The translations under genes and the position numbers were made by a program. The notes under the pieces were generated by a model. It was given only the letters and a program-made list of their open reading frames with translations, made no database searches and was not told the DNA's origin. From Paratractidigestivibacter sp963630635 (GTDB lineage: Bacteria; Actinomycetota; Coriobacteriia; Coriobacteriales; Atopobiaceae): a DNA stretch of 64,000 nt. The stretch covers positions 62,001-126,000 of the forward strand of contig CAVGOA010000001.1 in NCBI GenBank assembly GCA_963630635.1. Direction: 5' to 3'. Shown piece by piece: positions 17,979 through 26,160 of the stretch (its first letter is position 1; the number at the start of each line of letters is the position of its first letter).

Positions 17979-20402
17979 GTGTCCAGTGCTCACAATGACG
18001 CCCAGCTTAGCGGCCTTACTGCGGCCCAGGTGGCCGAGCGCGTTGCCGACGGGCGCACCAATGCCAACACCGACGTCAAGACCAAGTCGGTAGGGCAGAT
18101 TTTTGCCACCCACGCCTTCACCTTGTTCAACGCGGTCAACCTTTGCATGGCCCTTCTCATCTTCTTCACGGGCCAGTACCGCAACATGCTCTTCTTGACC
18201 ATCGTCTTTGCCAATCTTTTCATCGGCGTTTTCCAAGAGATTCGCGCCAAGAAGATGGTCGATAAGCTCACGATCATGACCCAAAAAGAGGTCACGGTCA
18301 TCCGCGATGGGGTAGAGGTCAGCGTCGCGCCAACCGACCTTGTTTTGGACGACGTCGTGCGCCTCTCGCACGGCGACCAGGTGCCCGCCGACTGTGTGTG
18401 CCTTTTTGGCAACAGCTACGCCGACGAGTCTCTGCTCACAGGCGAGTCGGTGCCTATTGCCAAGAAGAACGGAGACGAGCTTTTCTCGGGCAGCTTCATT
18501 GAGTCGGGCTCTTTGGTGGCCCGCGTGACCAAGGTGGGTCGCGACGGCTTTGCGGCAAAGATCAACGCCGAGGCCAAGTACGTCAAAGAGGTCAAGTCCG
18601 AGATACTTTCTACCTTGAAGGCGATCATTCGCCTGGGGACGTTCATGCTTGTGCCCCTGGGCCTGGGCCTTTTCCTGCGCACCGTGCTTCTCGAGGGTTC
18701 CTCTCTCGATTCTGCGATTTTGTCCTCTACCGGTGCGGTCCTGGGCATGATTCCGCAGGGCCTGGTACTTTTGACCTCTACGGTTTTGGCCATCGCGACC
18801 ACTCGCCTTGGCCGTCGCGGCGTTCTTGTGCAGCAGAGTTACTGCATCGAGACGCTCGCGCGTGTGGATACCCTTTGTCTGGACAAGACGGGCACTATCA
18901 CCTCGGGCGAGATGGAGGTCGCTCATGTGGCCGCGGCTCCCGGCGTCAACGAGTCGCAGGTCGTGGACGCTTTCTACGCCATTGTCCGTGCCAATGACAA
19001 GGACATGAACGACACGGCCAAGGCCCTTTTGGCATATGGTGCCGAGAAGGGCGCGGCCAAGGCCAAAGTCGCCCGCGTGATCGCTTTCTCTTCTGCTAAG
19101 AAGTACTCGGGTTGTGTGCTTGATTCAAACGAAGGCCTGGTCATGGGTGCCGCGCAGTTTGTCTTGGGAGATGCTGGGCAAAGGAGCGCCGATGTGCTTT
19201 GCGCCGATTTCGCCAATATCGAGCGCCGCATCGTCGTCTGCTCTTGCGAAGGCTTTGACGCCGAGGGCAATCTTTTGGGCACGCCGCGCCTGCTGGGCTG
19301 CGTGGGTATCCGTGACAAGGTGCGCGACAGCGCCCCCACCACGATGGCCTACTTCATCGAGCAGGGCGTCGAGCTGCGCGTCATCTCGGGCGACGACCCC
19401 CGTACCGTCTCGGCCATCGCCCAGATCGCCGGTGTTCCCAATGCCGACAAGTACGTCGACGCCTCTACCTTGGACACGTCCGAGAAGCTCGATGCCGCGG
19501 TCGACACGGCTCGCGTCTTTGGTCGCGTCACGCCGCAGCAAAAACGCGAGCTGGTCGAGGCCCTGCATCGCCGTGGGCGCACGGTGGCCATGACGGGCGA
19601 CGGCGTGAACGACGTCTTGGCCCTTCGCGAGGCCGACTGCTCGATCTCGATGGCCTCGGGGTCTGCTGCCGCCAGGAACGTATCAGAGATCGTCTTGGCC
19701 GACAACGACTTTGCCCACATGCCCGAGGTCGTGGCCGAGGGCAGGCGCTCCATCAACAACCTGCAGAGGTCCGCGTCGCTCTTTTTGGTCAAGACCGTCT
19801 TCACCGCGGTTCTCGCCCTTATCTGCATCATTATCCCGCCCTACCCGTTCATCCCTATCCAGATGTCGCTCATCTCGACGGTGGTCATCGGTATCCCGTC
19901 CTTTGTGCTGGCGCTCGAGCCCAACCACGAGCTGGTGCGCGGCAACTTCTTGGCAAACGTCTTGTCGCGGTCATTGCCGGCATCGGGCGCGATTGTCTGC
20001 TTCTTGTTCCTGGAGCTTTCTCTTGGACGCTTGATGTCGCACTCGTTTGACGAAATCTCGACCGTGTGCATGATCATCACCATCGTCGTGGGCCTTGCGC
20101 TCATCAAACGCATTTCCGAGCCCCCGACGCTGCTTCGCCGCGCGCTTCTGGTTGCCATGGCGCTTCTTGCCGTTTTGGCCTGCACATTATTTGGCGGTTT
20201 CTTCTCGGTGGCGGCTCTGCCCCTCGATGTGGCTGTGGCCACGGCCGTCTTTTGCGTGCTTGCCTGCCTTTTGTTCGAGCGCTTCTCGGTTCAATTCGAG
20301 AAGGCCCAGGACAACAACAAGCTCTTGATTGGTTTGGCCGAGAGAATCGAGGGAAAGCCGGCGACTTTTGACACTTTCTTTGGCAAGAGGAAGGTCGGCT
20401 AG
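17979..20402 (+). CDS. P-type cation ATPase (CtpE-like)
   Basis: Integral membrane pump of 807 residues from GTG 17979 (AAGGAG upstream). The frame stays open far upstream across the tRNA, but the homology starts here. Actuator motif LLTGESVP; TM4 region with Pro259-Gln260-Gly261-Leu262; phosphorylation motif DKTGT with Asp302 as the acceptor; hinge TGDGVNDVLALREADCSIS near 538-556; then about six C-terminal membrane segments. There is no heavy-metal CPC motif and no N-terminal metal-binding domain. The run from TM4 to DKTGT (IETLARVDTLCLDKTGTIT) resembles the mycobacterial CtpE group, implicated in calcium uptake. In classical calcium pumps the PEGL Glu coordinates the ion; here it is Gln. 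The ion is therefore uncertain. Confidence 0.9.
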   Translation: MSSAHNDAQLSGLTAAQVAERVADGRTNANTDVKTKSVGQIFATHAFTLFNAVNLCMALLIFFTGQYRNMLFLTIVFANLFIGVFQEIRAKKMVDKLTIMTQKEVTVIRDGVEVSVAPTDLVLDDVVRLSHGDQVPADCVCLFGNSYADESLLTGESVPIAKKNGDELFSGSFIESGSLVARVTKVGRDGFAAKINAEAKYVKEVKSEILSTLKAIIRLGTFMLVPLGLGLFLRTVLLEGSSLDSAILSSTGAVLGMIPQGLVLLTSTVLAIATTRLGRRGVLVQQSYCIETLARVDTLCLDKTGTITSGEMEVAHVAAAPGVNESQVVDAFYAIVRANDKDMNDTAKALLAYGAEKGAAKAKVARVIAFSSAKKYSGCVLDSNEGLVMGAAQFVLGDAGQRSADVLCADFANIERRIVVCSCEGFDAEGNLLGTPRLLGCVGIRDKVRDSAPTTMAYFIEQGVELRVISGDDPRTVSAIAQIAGVPNADKYVDASTLDTSEKLDAAVDTARVFGRVTPQQKRELVEALHRRGRTVAMTGDGVNDVLALREADCSISMASGSAAARNVSEIVLADNDFAHMPEVVAEGRRSINNLQRSASLFLVKTVFTAVLALICIIIPPYPFIPIQMSLISTVVIGIPSFVLALEPNHELVRGNFLANVLSRSLPASGAIVCFLFLELSLGRLMSHSFDEISTVCMIITIVVGLALIKRISEPPTLLRRALLVAMALLAVLACTLFGGFFSVAALPLDVAVATAVFCVLACLLFERFSVQFEKAQDNNKLLIGLAERIEGKPATFDTFFGKRKVG

Positions 20403-20534
20403 CGGTGCCGTTTGCTTTTAAGGCGTGCTTAAGCTTGTGAATGTTCGTGAGCTTTATCGTGAAGCGCGGCGTGCCGTGTGCTCGCAAGGTGTAAAAGAGA
20501 GTCGACCGATTAACGCTGAAAGGTGCTCTTTTTA

Positions 20535-21578
20535 GTGATTTGCCCTAATTGCCATTCACAGATTCCCGACGGGTCGGTTGAATGTCCCGTCTGCTCTTCT
20601 CAGCCTGGATTGACCCAGGTGATCAACCTTCAAGATGTTAAGTGGTGCCCTAGCTGCGGCGCTTTGGTTCCACCCGGGGCCAAGGTCTGTCCTAAGTGCC
20701 TGACCATGGTTGGCGAAGCAGAAGAGGAGCCGCAACAAAGGTCCATTCGCGATCTTAAGCTTCCGAGCGTCGTGGACGTCAACGCCACTTCGCAGATCGG
20801 TGTTCCCACCGTGCCGTCACTCGACGCGCTTCAAGAGCAAGAGGCGGCAAAGCCTACAGCCGACGAAGCTTCCATCGAAAGCGCTATTCCGGCTGCAGGC
20901 CCCGATGCGCCTTCGGCCTCGATGCGCCATGACAGAATGCCCAAGATCAAGGACCTGGCGTTTGCCGGCGTTTTTGCCATCTTGGTGGTGAGCGCGCTTG
21001 CCCTTATCGTCACGCACCCCTGGGACCCTAACAACACAAGGAACCGTGCGACGACGCCCGTTGACACCTCGACTGCGGGCTCTCCCGGAAACGTCGAGAC
21101 CCTCTCGGGCCAAGACGGCGTCAAGGCGACTTCGGCCGCCGACACGCTTTTCTCCACCATCGAGAGCGACTACACCCGCCTGGGCGAGCTTGCCAATCAG
21201 ATCAACAACAACGAGGCCTCTCTCTTTACCATCGGCGTCTCGAGCGATTCTTCTGCCAGGCAGCAGGGTCAAAGCGACCTGTACGCTATTTCCATCGAGG
21301 TTTCGAACCTCATTTCTTCGATATCGGGCCTCGACAGCGGCGCGGGCAGCTACTCCGAGACGCTCTCGAACCTCGTTACCCTGGGCAACTGGCTGCGTAA
21401 CCGCTGCGACTCGCTTACCGAGGCCTGGGCCTTGTCGGTGGCTTCTTCTGATCCGGCCGCAGACGCCTCGAGCATCGAGTATCCCGTGACCAAGACCTAC
21501 CAGGCCTCATCTAAGAGCTCTTATCAAATCTTGTTTGAGGAGAACTACGAGAACTGGAAACCTGTGAAGGCCGAATAG
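20535..21578 (+). CDS. Zinc-ribbon membrane protein of unknown function
   Basis: 347 residues from GTG 20535 (AAAGG about 11 bases upstream; a GTG at 20523 is also in frame but lacks a site). Two N-terminal zinc ribbons are visible as CPNC/CPVC and CPSC/CPKC within residues 1-55. A low-complexity linker follows, then one membrane segment near 139-160 (FAGVFAILVVSALALIVTH). A Ser/Asn-rich outer domain of about 180 residues matches nothing I recognise. The topology suggests cytoplasmic ribbons and an exported C-terminus. It precedes a cyclophilin and the TPR/mre genes. Confidence 0.8.
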   Translation: MICPNCHSQIPDGSVECPVCSSQPGLTQVINLQDVKWCPSCGALVPPGAKVCPKCLTMVGEAEEEPQQRSIRDLKLPSVVDVNATSQIGVPTVPSLDALQEQEAAKPTADEASIESAIPAAGPDAPSASMRHDRMPKIKDLAFAGVFAILVVSALALIVTHPWDPNNTRNRATTPVDTSTAGSPGNVETLSGQDGVKATSAADTLFSTIESDYTRLGELANQINNNEASLFTIGVSSDSSARQQGQSDLYAISIEVSNLISSISGLDSGAGSYSETLSNLVTLGNWLRNRCDSLTEAWALSVASSDPAADASSIEYPVTKTYQASSKSSYQILFEENYENWKPVKAE

Positions 21579-21620
21579 GCGCCCGTTCGCGCTGCCGATT
21601 ATGTGAAACGGGCTAAGTGC

Positions 21621-21629
21621 TGTTAGAAT
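21621..21629 (+). promoter_or_regulatory. Probable extended -10 element for the cyclophilin gene
   Basis: TGTTAGAAT, 53 bases before the start codon. TGTGAA at about 16 bases upstream is a poor -35. Confidence 0.4.
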
Positions 21630-21682
21630 TACTTGGTTATAAGAGCTTCATGCTTGTTTGATCTTTAGACTTTGGAGGGGAT

Positions 21683-22231
21683 ATGGGTTTTATCGCCGAT
21701 CCGCTTTACACTCCTGATTACCAGGTCGCAGGCGACGAGGTCGCCGTCTTCGATACCTCTTGCGGCACCATCCGTGTCGCGCTTGATTGTGCGGGGGCAC
21801 CCGTCCACGTCGCCAACTTTTGCGAGCTTGCCTCGTCGGGTTTCTACGACGACCTCAAGTTCCACCGCTATGTACCCGGCTTTGTCATCCAGGGCGGCTG
21901 CCCCAACACCCGTGAGATGACCTCCCAGGAGGTCGCCGCTGGCCGTCCCGGACCGTATGGTCGCCCCGGCACCGGTGGTCCCGGCTACCGCATCAAGGAG
22001 GAGTTCTCGACCAATCCCAACAACTCCCACGTCGACGGGGCTTTGGCCATGGCCCGCTCCATGGATCCCAACTCCGCCGGCTCGCAGTTCTACTTCTGCC
22101 TTGGCCCCCAGCACAGCCTGGACTCGGGCTACACCGTCTTTGGCACCACGCTTGAAGGCATGGACGTCATCGCGCAGCTCCGCGCAGGTGACGTTATCAA
22201 TTCTGTTCGCATCGAGCACGCAGGCGCCTAG
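21683..22231 (+). CDS. Peptidyl-prolyl cis-trans isomerase, cyclophilin type
   Basis: 182 residues, cytoplasmic (no signal peptide or membrane segment). Cyclophilin motifs: KFHRYVPGFVIQGGCP with the catalytic-site Arg and Phe, and MARSMDPNSAGSQFYFCLG. A Gly/Pro/Arg-rich loop lies near 88-100. GGAGGGG stands just before the ATG. It accelerates proline isomerisation during folding. 29 bases separate it from the TPR protein gene, so the two are likely cotranscribed. Confidence 0.94.
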   Translation: MGFIADPLYTPDYQVAGDEVAVFDTSCGTIRVALDCAGAPVHVANFCELASSGFYDDLKFHRYVPGFVIQGGCPNTREMTSQEVAAGRPGPYGRPGTGGPGYRIKEEFSTNPNNSHVDGALAMARSMDPNSAGSQFYFCLGPQHSLDSGYTVFGTTLEGMDVIAQLRAGDVINSVRIEHAGA

Positions 22232-22260
22232 GCGCGCCCGCTTTTTCTTCGGAGGGTACC

Positions 22261-23553
22261 GTGAACCAGCAGGCATTTGAATCAGGCAAAGCGGCCTACC
22301 AGTCCGGTGACTGGTTTGGCGCTGTCACCCAGCTTTCTGCCGCAAAGCAGCCCGGCGAGGCTGTGGGCGCCGTTGATCACCTTATTGGCAACGCCTACAT
22401 GAAGCTCGGTCAGTTCGCAAACGCTGCGGCCGCCTATCAGTCTGCTCTCGCCGACGCCTCTTACGGCAAGCGCGGCGCCTTAAGCTGCAACCGTGGCCGC
22501 GCCCTTCTCGCCGCTGGCATGACGCAGGACGCCATCGCCGCCTTGACCGAGGCCGTCCAGGACAGCTCTTACGCCACGCCTTACAAGGCCTACCTGGCCT
22601 TGGGCAGCGCGTACGAGAAGATCGGCGACATCCGCAACGCCGGCACCGCTTATCGCAGCGCCGCCATCGACGAGTCCAACCCGTCCCCGGCGGGCGCCCT
22701 GTCCAGCTTGGGCAGCTGCTTCATGCGCCTGGGCCGCTCGGTCGACGCAATCGAGGCCTATCGCACCGCCCTGGACTTCACGACGCCGCTCGAGAGCCAG
22801 TCGCAGATCTATAGCGACCTTGCCATGGCTTATGTAGCCGCTAACCGCATGTCCGAGGCCGTGGACTCCTTTGCCCACGCCACGTCCGACCCTGCCTTTA
22901 GGCTGTCTCCCGAGGCGCAGGCCTCCTATGACGCCGCTCGCCGCGCTTTGGCCGCCGCCTCGTCCAAGCGTCCTTCCGAGACCGACGCCTTCCTCGAGGC
23001 TGCCGGTTATGGCAACGGCTTCTCCGATCCGCTTGACCCCACCGGTGCCTCCGGCGAGCTTATTCCCTCTGCCGAGGACACGGGCTTCTTCTCGGTCACC
23101 GAGGAGGACATCATGGCCGCCGACCGCAAGGACCGTAAGGTCAAGCGTAAGCACCGCCACACCGGCCTTAAGGTCTTTATCGTCATCTTGATTCTTCTCA
23201 TCGCGGTTGTTGGTGCCGGTATCTTTGCCTACACCAAGGGTTACGGCTGGCCCACGCAGGAGTCTGTGGTCCAGAGCGTCTTCGAGACCGCCAACAACGG
23301 CGGCGACATCGCGGCCTACGTCTCGAGCTCTGCCACCGGTCAGCTTCAGAGCATGAGCGACTCGCTGGTCAAGGGCTCCACGCCCGAGGTCAAGGGTATT
23401 GACCGCTCGATGACCGAGTCCACGGTCTACGTTACCGCCAAGCTCTCGCAGGGTGGCGAGCAGGACTACACCATCAAGATGGTCCGCGACGGCATCTCTT
23501 GGAAGCTCGTCTCGCTCGAGACCACCTACACTTCGCAATCCTCTAACGAGTAA
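22261..23553 (+). CDS. TPR-repeat single-pass membrane protein
   Basis: 430 residues from GTG 22261 with GGAGG upstream. About six tetratricopeptide repeats fill residues 1-225 (for example AIEAYRTALDF, and ALGSAYEKIGDIRNAGTAYRSA). A linker follows, then a basic stretch (RKDRKVKRKHRHTG) immediately before one membrane segment near 304-325. About 105 residues follow that look exported (a small DUF4878-like fold is possible but unproven). The positive-inside rule puts the TPR domain in the cytoplasm. The gene ends 16 bases before mreB, so a role in assembling or regulating the elongasome is a reasonable inference; no such function is established. Confidence 0.85.
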   Translation: MNQQAFESGKAAYQSGDWFGAVTQLSAAKQPGEAVGAVDHLIGNAYMKLGQFANAAAAYQSALADASYGKRGALSCNRGRALLAAGMTQDAIAALTEAVQDSSYATPYKAYLALGSAYEKIGDIRNAGTAYRSAAIDESNPSPAGALSSLGSCFMRLGRSVDAIEAYRTALDFTTPLESQSQIYSDLAMAYVAANRMSEAVDSFAHATSDPAFRLSPEAQASYDAARRALAAASSKRPSETDAFLEAAGYGNGFSDPLDPTGASGELIPSAEDTGFFSVTEEDIMAADRKDRKVKRKHRHTGLKVFIVILILLIAVVGAGIFAYTKGYGWPTQESVVQSVFETANNGGDIAAYVSSSATGQLQSMSDSLVKGSTPEVKGIDRSMTESTVYVTAKLSQGGEQDYTIKMVRDGISWKLVSLETTYTSQSSNE

Positions 23554-23569
23554 GGGACTTTAACTACCT

Positions 23570-24613
23570 ATGTCTTTTCTCGACACTTTATTCGGTGAAT
23601 ACGGCGGTGACCTGGCCATCGACCTTGGCACCGCTAACACGCTCGTCGCCGTGCGCGGCGAGGGCATCGTGATCAACGAGCCCTCCGTCGTCGCAATCGA
23701 CAAGAGCGAGAGCAGGGTTTTGGCCGTTGGCGCCGACGCCAAGCGCATGATTGGCCGCACGCCCGGCTCCATCATTGCCGAGCGCCCCTTGAAGGACGGC
23801 GTCATTGCCGACTTCGACGTCACTGAGGTCATGCTTCGCTACTTTATCGAGAAGGCCCGCGAGCGCCGCTACCCCTGGAGCCCGCGCCCCAGGGTCGTCG
23901 TTTGCGTTCCTTCTGGCGTCACCTCGGTCGAGAAGCGCGCCGTCTTTGAGGCCACCATCCAGGCCGGCGCTCGCCAGGCTTACCTCATCGAGGAGCCCAT
24001 GGCCGCAGCCATCGGCGCCGACCTTCCCATTGAAGACCCCACTGGCTCTATGGTCGTAGATATCGGCGGCGGCACCACTGAGGTCGCCGTCATCTCGATG
24101 GGCGGCATCGTTGTCTCGCAGTCCATCAGGACCGCCGGCGATGAGTTTGACGCCACCATCCTGCAGCACGTGCGCGACGCTTATAACCTCTCCATCGGCG
24201 AGCGCACTGCCGAGGACATCAAGATCAAGGTCGGCTCTGCCGCGCCCTTGGCCGAGGAGCTGGACGTCGAGGTCAACGGCCGCGACGTCATGAGTGGCTT
24301 GCCCAAGACTGTTCGAATCGAGAGCGAGGAGATTCGCCGCGCCCTCGACCGTCCGCTGGATGAGGTCACCAAGGCAGTCAAGGACGCCCTGGACGTTACC
24401 CCGCCCGACCTGGCCTCTGACCTTATGTACTACGGTATCCTGCTCACGGGCGGCGGCGGCATGCTTCGCGGCCTTGACCAGCGCCTTCGCGAGGAGACGG
24501 GCGTGCCCGTCAACGTGAGTCCCACCGCCTTGGAAAACGTCGTTAACGGCTGCGCCAAGGTGCTTGAGGCCAATGCCTTGTCCGGCGGCTTTGTTCAGAG
24601 CACAGGTCAGTAA
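23570..24613 (+). CDS. mreB: Rod shape-determining protein MreB
   Basis: Actin-like ATPase that organises side-wall peptidoglycan synthesis under the inner membrane. 347 residues: IDLGTANTLV (phosphate 1), EEPMAAAIGADLP, VVDIGGGTTEVAVIS (phosphate 2), and LTGGGGMLRGLD near the end. It is first of an mreB-mreC-mreD-PBP2-rodA series with gaps of 2-35 bases. Confidence 0.97.
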   Translation: MSFLDTLFGEYGGDLAIDLGTANTLVAVRGEGIVINEPSVVAIDKSESRVLAVGADAKRMIGRTPGSIIAERPLKDGVIADFDVTEVMLRYFIEKARERRYPWSPRPRVVVCVPSGVTSVEKRAVFEATIQAGARQAYLIEEPMAAAIGADLPIEDPTGSMVVDIGGGTTEVAVISMGGIVVSQSIRTAGDEFDATILQHVRDAYNLSIGERTAEDIKIKVGSAAPLAEELDVEVNGRDVMSGLPKTVRIESEEIRRALDRPLDEVTKAVKDALDVTPPDLASDLMYYGILLTGGGGMLRGLDQRLREETGVPVNVSPTALENVVNGCAKVLEANALSGGFVQSTGQ

Positions 24614-24615
24614 AC

Positions 24616-25593
24616 GTGGCTTTTTCTACGCCTGGCCGGCACAACGCGCCGACCCTGGGAAACAACAACACAAGCGGAGGCGGCAAGCAGCTCATCGTCT
24701 GCGTTGCTGTCTCTCTTGTTATATTCACGGTGAGCTGCCGCATGGGCTCGAGCAGTCCTCTTGAGCTTGTGCGCGGCGCGTTCCAGACGGTGACATCGCC
24801 GGTGCGCTATCTGGGCTCGACGGTCTCCGCGCCGTTCCAGGGGCTGGGTAACATCATCACCAATCTTACGACCGACCAGCAGACCTTGTCTGACCTCCAG
24901 GAGGAAAACGAGCGCTTGCAGGCCAGAAACGCCGAGCTTGAGGAAGCCGAGCAAACCGCTTCGCGCTTGCAGAGCCTGCTTGATTTGCAGGACAGCTACA
25001 GCCTGCAATCCACGGCGGCGCGCATCATCTCAAGCTCAACTGACTCGTGGACGTCTACGGTCACCATTGACAAGGGGTCGACTTCGGGCTTGACCGTTGG
25101 CATGCCCATTATGGCTTCTAATGGCGTCATTGGCCAGATTATCCAGTGCAACCCCACCACCTCGGTTGTGCGCCTTGTTGCAGACGAGTCCTCGTCCATC
25201 TCGGCTATGGTTCAGTCGAGTAGGGCCCAGGGTATGATTAACGGCTCGGCAACCGGCCAGGTGACCCTCGATCTCATACGTACCGGTCAGACGGTCGAGG
25301 TGGGCGACGTCGTGGTCACGAGCGGCCTGGGCGGAGTCTTTCCTAAGGGCCTTCCGTTGGGCCGCGTGACCTCTGTCGAGAACAACCCCGGATCGCTTTA
25401 TCTCGATATCGTCGTCGAGCCCTTTGCTCACACCGAGAATAACGAGGAGGTCCTGGTCATCACCTCGCTTACCGAGGGCCAGGAGGCCTCTGCCGAGGAC
25501 ATCGCCGCCGCGGACGCTCAGGAAAACGCGGGCAAGACCACGTCGGCCACCTCCGATGAGGCAACCGATGCCTCGACCACAAGCACCGAGTAG
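24616..25593 (+). CDS. mreC: Rod shape-determining protein MreC
   Basis: 325 residues from GTG 24616, two bases after mreB. One membrane anchor lies near residues 25-43. A coiled coil follows near 85-120 (LSDLQEENERLQARNAELEEAE). Then comes the periplasmic-type double beta-barrel domain with VTIDKGSTSGLTVGMPI, VVTSGLGGVFPKGLPLG and a long Ala/Thr/Glu-rich tail. It is the outer scaffold linking MreB/MreD to PBP2 and RodA. Confidence 0.95.
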   Translation: MAFSTPGRHNAPTLGNNNTSGGGKQLIVCVAVSLVIFTVSCRMGSSSPLELVRGAFQTVTSPVRYLGSTVSAPFQGLGNIITNLTTDQQTLSDLQEENERLQARNAELEEAEQTASRLQSLLDLQDSYSLQSTAARIISSSTDSWTSTVTIDKGSTSGLTVGMPIMASNGVIGQIIQCNPTTSVVRLVADESSSISAMVQSSRAQGMINGSATGQVTLDLIRTGQTVEVGDVVVTSGLGGVFPKGLPLGRVTSVENNPGSLYLDIVVEPFAHTENNEEVLVITSLTEGQEASAEDIAAADAQENAGKTTSATSDEATDASTTSTE

Positions 25594-25608
25594 GACGGGT
25601 TTTATCCC

Positions 25609-26154
25609 ATGCAGATAGCCGATAAACACAGGGACTTCAAGGGCACGGCCATACTGGCCGTGATTTGTCTTGTCCTGCAGCTGGCTGTGGCGCCCAACAT
25701 CGCCTTGGGCAACGGCCGCGCCAACTTCGCACTTGTCTTCTCGGCGTGCTTTGCCTTAGGCCAGGGCGGCCCCAGGTCTGCGGTCGTCGGGTTCTTCTCG
25801 GGCTTGCTGTTTGACCTTTCGAGCACCACGCCCATCGGTCTTATGGCGTTTTGTCTCACCGTATCGAGCTATCTATTGGGCGCCGAGTCTCGCAATAGGA
25901 TGTCGGGCGACTTCGCCGGCTCGGTCATCCAAGCGGCTCTTGCCGCGATTGCGACGAGCCTGGTCTATTGCGTGTGCATGCTGATGGTTGGCCAGACCTC
26001 GTCGTTTGTTGACGCGTTGGTCCTGCGAGCACTGCCCATGGCGCTTCTCACCGTCCTTGGGTTTCTACCGTTTGCTTATTACTACTCACGTGTGCGCACT
26101 TCGGGCCCCAGCTTGGGGGCCGGCGGCGGCCACTTTTCTAAGAGGGGCCTGTAG
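25609..26154 (+). CDS. mreD: Rod shape-determining protein MreD
   Basis: 181 residues with about five membrane segments, matching MreD in size, order and hydrophobicity. The family-typical GLLFDLSSTTPIGLMAF loop is near residues 65-81. It starts 16 bases after mreC. The tail is Gly/Lys/Arg-rich and cytoplasmic. Confidence 0.92.
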   Translation: MQIADKHRDFKGTAILAVICLVLQLAVAPNIALGNGRANFALVFSACFALGQGGPRSAVVGFFSGLLFDLSSTTPIGLMAFCLTVSSYLLGAESRNRMSGDFAGSVIQAALAAIATSLVYCVCMLMVGQTSSFVDALVLRALPMALLTVLGFLPFAYYYSRVRTSGPSLGAGGGHFSKRGL

Positions 26155-26160
26155 ACCCCG

